Position numbers and translations under genes: made by a program. Shown here in pieces: positions 13,843 to 15,860 of a DNA stretch of 15,860 bases; the first letter of the stretch is position 1, and each line of letters starts with the position of its first letter. Source of the stretch: an uncultured Campylobacter sp. (lineage in GTDB: Bacteria > Campylobacterota > Campylobacteria > Campylobacterales > Campylobacteraceae). The DNA is taken from the NCBI RefSeq assembly GCF_937997405.1, contig NZ_CALKTL010000068.1, positions 1 through 15,860 of the forward strand. The letters run 5' to 3'. The notes under the pieces were generated by a model. That model was not told the origin of the DNA. It searched no databases and saw nothing but the letters and a program-made list of their open reading frames with translations.

Positions 13843-14430
13843 CTAAAAAATACCTCGCAGAGCCGCCGTGCCCTCTACATGCCTGTACGGCAAGAAAAAA
13901 TGCACAAACTTCGTGCAAGTGCCGTCAGGCACGCATATTTCGGCGCTAAGTCTGTGTTTGACATGCGTAGAATCGAGATCAGGTATCTCTAATCCGCCGC
14001 TTTTGTAACCGTTATAGCCCATCTCTATCGGCACCTCTAGCTCATCCTTTTCAAACACGACACGCCCGCTTTGCACCTGCTCGAGTTTGATGTTTTTCAG
14101 CACGATCCTGGGCGCGCTCACGTGGTCAAAATTTATACTTAGTTCATACGGGGCGCCGGTGGAATTATCGTCCGAGAAGTCGGGCTTCGGCTCGCGATCA
14201 TCGCGCCATAATCGTCCGCCGATAGTGGTAGCTCTTAAGCGGGCGCTGATGCTAAAATCCTTCAGATCCAGCGAAGCGCTGCTAAAATCACGGATGAGCG
14301 TCCAGGCTACGACGGTGCGGCCGAAAAATTTATCAGCGATCATATATGTGCCGAAAAGCGAGCTTATGACCACCCAAAACAGAAATATAAATTTAAAAAT
14401 CTTACGCAAAACGAACTTTAATATCTTCAT
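13843..14430 (-). CDS. Membrane-anchored protein of unknown function
   Basis: A 195-residue protein that I cannot assign. A basic start (MKILKFVLRKIFK) precedes one hydrophobic helix (about residues 12-32, FKFIFLFWVVISSLFGTYMI). The rest is polar and beta-prone, with alternating patterns such as SINFDHVSAPRIVLKNIKLEQV and two cysteines in the short motif CVPDGTC near the C-terminus, which could form a disulfide if periplasmic. This looks like a signal-anchored periplasmic protein. The minus-strand ATG at 14430 has GAAAGGA (14436-14442) 5 nt upstream, a strong site. It is divergent in base motif from the neighbouring non-coding DNA and converges with the gene ending at 13568. Could be genus- or species-specific. 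Confidence 0.8.
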   Translation of the reverse strand: MKILKFVLRKIFKFIFLFWVVISSLFGTYMIADKFFGRTVVAWTLIRDFSSASLDLKDFSISARLRATTIGGRLWRDDREPKPDFSDDNSTGAPYELSINFDHVSAPRIVLKNIKLEQVQSGRVVFEKDELEVPIEMGYNGYKSGGLEIPDLDSTHVKHRLSAEICVPDGTCTKFVHFFLPYRHVEGTAALRGIF

Positions 14431-14743
14431 CGCTATCCTTTCAATCTAAAGCTTAAGCGGAATTCCGCCTGCGAATCCGCGAATTAAAATTCCGCGCGGG
14501 ATTTCGCTTATGAAATTTCACGCCTTTTCAGTCTGCGGCGGAATTTTAAGACAGAATTCCGTGGCGAAATTTTGCTGCGAAATTATAAAACAAATTCCGC
14601 CCATGAAATTTTCCCTAGAACTGCGCCTGCAAAACTCCATAACGAAATTTAAAGCTAAAATTTTACGATGAAATTCCATAGCTAAAATTTTACGGCAAGC
14701 CTCAGAAATCAACTACCGCGGCAAAATTCCACGTCTTAAAATT
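14431..14743. repeat. 313-nt gap packed with AAAATTTT / GAATTCC motifs
   Basis: About 16 short motifs of the types GGAATTCCG, GAAATTTT, AAAATTTTACG and AAAATTCC occur in roughly 290 nt, one about every 18 nt. AGCTAAAATTTTACG is repeated exactly at 14653-14667 and 14680-14694 (27-nt period). A perfect 16-bp palindrome TCTTAAAATTTTAAGA (14734-14749) spans the tmk stop codon. The minus strand stays open for 64 codons, but with no ribosome binding site and only motif-derived residues (KIL, ENF, EFC), so I do not call it a gene. This is the non-coding counterpart of the rpiB insertion. Confidence 0.7.
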
Positions 14744-15370
14744 TTAAGAAAGTATGAAATTTTTTATCTGATCGCAGATCGCTTCTTCGGACTGTGCGGC
14801 GTCGATTTGCAGGGTCTCAACGCCGCACGCCCTGCATGCCTGCGCCATAAGATCTTGCACGCGCATTAGGTATCTCAGCCCGCGAGCCTCGATTATATCG
14901 CTGTTAGCGCGCGTTTTGAGCCGATGCCTGATGAGCTGTTCGTCCGCCGAAAACAGCACGATTTTATCTGCAAATTTGCCCCCGAGCGCAAATTTATTAA
15001 GCGCGATAAGCTCGCTAAGATCCGCGTTTTCGTCGTTTGCCAGCGCATAGGCAAGCCCCGAGATGAAGCCACGATCGCTTAGCACGAGCCTGTCCGCGCT
15101 GCCCTTTATCACGCGTTCGTAGTGCTCGGCGCGGTCTGCGAGAAACAAAAGCAGCTCGGCGCGCTTTGAAATTTCGCCGCAGACCTCGCGCAGATTTACG
15201 CTGCCACGCGGCCACTTAAAATCCTCGCCCAAAACGAGGCTTCGCACCGCCTCGCCGAGCTTCGTGCCGCCAGGCTCCTTGGTCACGATCGCTTGCGGGA
15301 AAGTCGCCGCGAGTCGCGCTATCTGCGTGCTTTTGCCCACGCCGTCGATACCTTCGAATATTACATACAT
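14744..15370 (-). CDS. tmk: Thymidylate kinase
   Basis: Tmk phosphorylates dTMP to dTDP in the cytosol, an essential step to dTTP. The 208-residue product shows the P-loop FEGIDGVGKST (residues 5-15), the substrate segment KEPGGTKLGE (31-40), the conserved RAELLLFLADRAEHYE (70-85), and the DR pair in LSDRGFISGLAYA (Asp99-Arg100), followed by a LID region with several Arg residues (RHRLKTRANSDIIEARG). About a dozen residues (KWPRGSVNLREVC, about 52-64) seem extra compared with the compact E. coli form. The minus-strand ATG at 15370 has AAAGG about 6 nt upstream (15377-15381). Its stop lies inside a 16-bp palindrome. In C. jejuni I recall coaD next to tmk; here no such gene is seen upstream. 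Confidence 0.96.
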   Translation of the reverse strand: MYVIFEGIDGVGKSTQIARLAATFPQAIVTKEPGGTKLGEAVRSLVLGEDFKWPRGSVNLREVCGEISKRAELLLFLADRAEHYERVIKGSADRLVLSDRGFISGLAYALANDENADLSELIALNKFALGGKFADKIVLFSADEQLIRHRLKTRANSDIIEARGLRYLMRVQDLMAQACRACGVETLQIDAAQSEEAICDQIKNFILS

Positions 15371-15394
15371 TTTTCGCCTTTAAATTTGTGCGCT

Positions 15395-15400
15395 ATTTTA
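15395..15400 (-). promoter_or_regulatory. Candidate -10 box for tmk
   Basis: Read on the minus strand this is TGTAAAAT followed by AGCG. It would start transcription near 15389, with a leader of about 19 nt holding the AAAGG site. Based on likeness to Campylobacter -10 elements only. Confidence 0.28.
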
Positions 15401-15418
15401 CAAGCTTATAGCTAAATA

Positions 15419-15439
15419 GCGGCTTTTTTAAAGAGCCGC
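15419..15439. terminator. GC-stem hairpin upstream of tmk, possible terminator
   Basis: GCGGCTTTTT pairs with AAAGAGCCGC, with one T-G wobble and a minimal loop. On the minus strand it is followed by TATTTAG, a weak U-containing stretch, so it could end a transcript coming from the right of the window before tmk begins. Confidence 0.35.
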
Positions 15440-15644
15440 GCGTAAAATTTCGCCTCCAAATCGGCTTTTGCGCGAGCTTGTACGAGCCGATTTTGATCTT
15501 TCGGCGTAAAATTTTATCGAGCGCTTTGTTGCCCAGCTTTTGCTATTTGCGGTGCGGCTCGCGGTTAAATTTAGCGCTCGGACGGATGCGTCGCATAAAC
15601 AGCGAGCGAGTAAATTCGCGCTTAAGGGGCGCGTACCGAGCGGA

Positions 15645-15817
15645 GCGGAGTAGGGCGCCAGTCGATAAAGACGGCGCGCCGTGCGGATATGATGACGCGT
15701 CAGGCGAAGTAGGGAGCCATTATACATAGCAGGATATGTGCTTTACGAATCGGATGGCGTCAGACGGAAATGGCGGCACTTCGGGCGGAGTAGGGCGGCG
15801 TTATGCAGAGTGGGGCG
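15645..15817. repeat. Degenerate GC-rich interspersed repeats
   Basis: GCGGAGTAGGGCG occurs at 15645-15657 and 15785-15797, with variants GCGAAGTAGGGAG at 15704-15716 and GCAGAGTGGGGCG at 15805-15817. The second and third copies remain alike beyond the core: GCCATTATACATAG against GGCGTTATGCAGAG. Intervals are 59, 81 and 20 nt, so this is not a regular array. It may be a species-specific repeat family; the function is unknown. Confidence 0.5.
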
Positions 15818-15860
15818 CATTGGGGCGGGCGAGTGCTGCGTGCAGTGACAAAATCGCGAC

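Larger units (their letters stand above)
15371..15860. other. 490-nt region upstream of tmk without a supported gene
   Basis: The part next to tmk is AT-rich, with a promoter-like box and a hairpin at 15419-15439. From about 15580 it becomes GC-rich and carries degenerate copies of GCGGAGTAGGGCG. Open frames on both strands lack ribosome binding sites and recognisable protein features; the minus-strand frame starting at 15727 reads through the repeats. The window ends without entering a recognisable gene. Confidence 0.6.

Noticed and set aside
14518..14712. 64-codon open frame on the minus strand
   Set aside because: Composed of AAAATTTT/GAATTCC motifs, no ribosome binding site, no protein-like features; treated as a motif array.
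15428..15727. 99-codon minus-strand frame near the window end, with an overlapping plus-strand frame at 15478-15729
   Set aside because: Both read through degenerate repeats, lack ribosome binding sites and have Arg-rich, non-protein-like composition.

Overview
The window looks like a chromosomal segment of Campylobacter, probably one of the oral, higher-GC species (C. gracilis is my best guess; the species cannot be fixed from this sequence alone). Reasons: Campylobacterota-like housekeeping proteins (SecA, a single LolC/E-type permease, FolD, LepB, RpiB, Apt, DedA, PepA, YchF, Tmk), GC-rich coding sequence, and AT-rich gaps packed with AAAATTTT-type motifs.

Layout. 1-2136: 3' part of secA (start outside the window). 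2137-3090: a long gap with AT-only palindromes, a weak CRISPR-like trio of degenerate repeats and a 46-bp near-perfect palindrome next to the following ribosome binding site. 3091-4281: a LolC/E-type lipoprotein-release permease with a TTG start. 4619-4756: a 45-residue small lipoprotein. 5055-12087: a tightly packed eight-gene block, folD-lepB-rpiB-orf80-apt-dedA-pepA-ychF, with gaps of 0-9 nt or short overlaps, probably one operon. 12088-12821: a 734-nt gap. 12822-13568: a four-helix membrane protein with an internal duplication. Then, on the minus strand, an unrecognised membrane-anchored protein (14430-13843) and thymidylate kinase (15370-14744). The last 490 nt hold no gene I can support.

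The genes are mostly core physiology: protein export and maturation (secA, lepB), outer-membrane lipoprotein sorting (permease), one-carbon metabolism (folD), pentose phosphate and purine salvage (rpiB, apt), peptide turnover (pepA), ribosome-linked ATPase (ychF), dTTP synthesis (tmk).

The most unusual object is rpiB. Its catalytic core is intact, but it is split by about 95 extra low-complexity residues and followed by about 217 more, giving 458 aa against about 145-150 for the family. The added DNA is made of the same AAAATTTT / AAAATTCC motifs that fill the gaps, kept in one codon phase. This suggests that an intergenic repeat-like sequence has spread in frame into an essential-type enzyme gene, in a manner reminiscent of Rickettsia palindromic elements. 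About 21% of the window is non-coding, which is high for Campylobacter.
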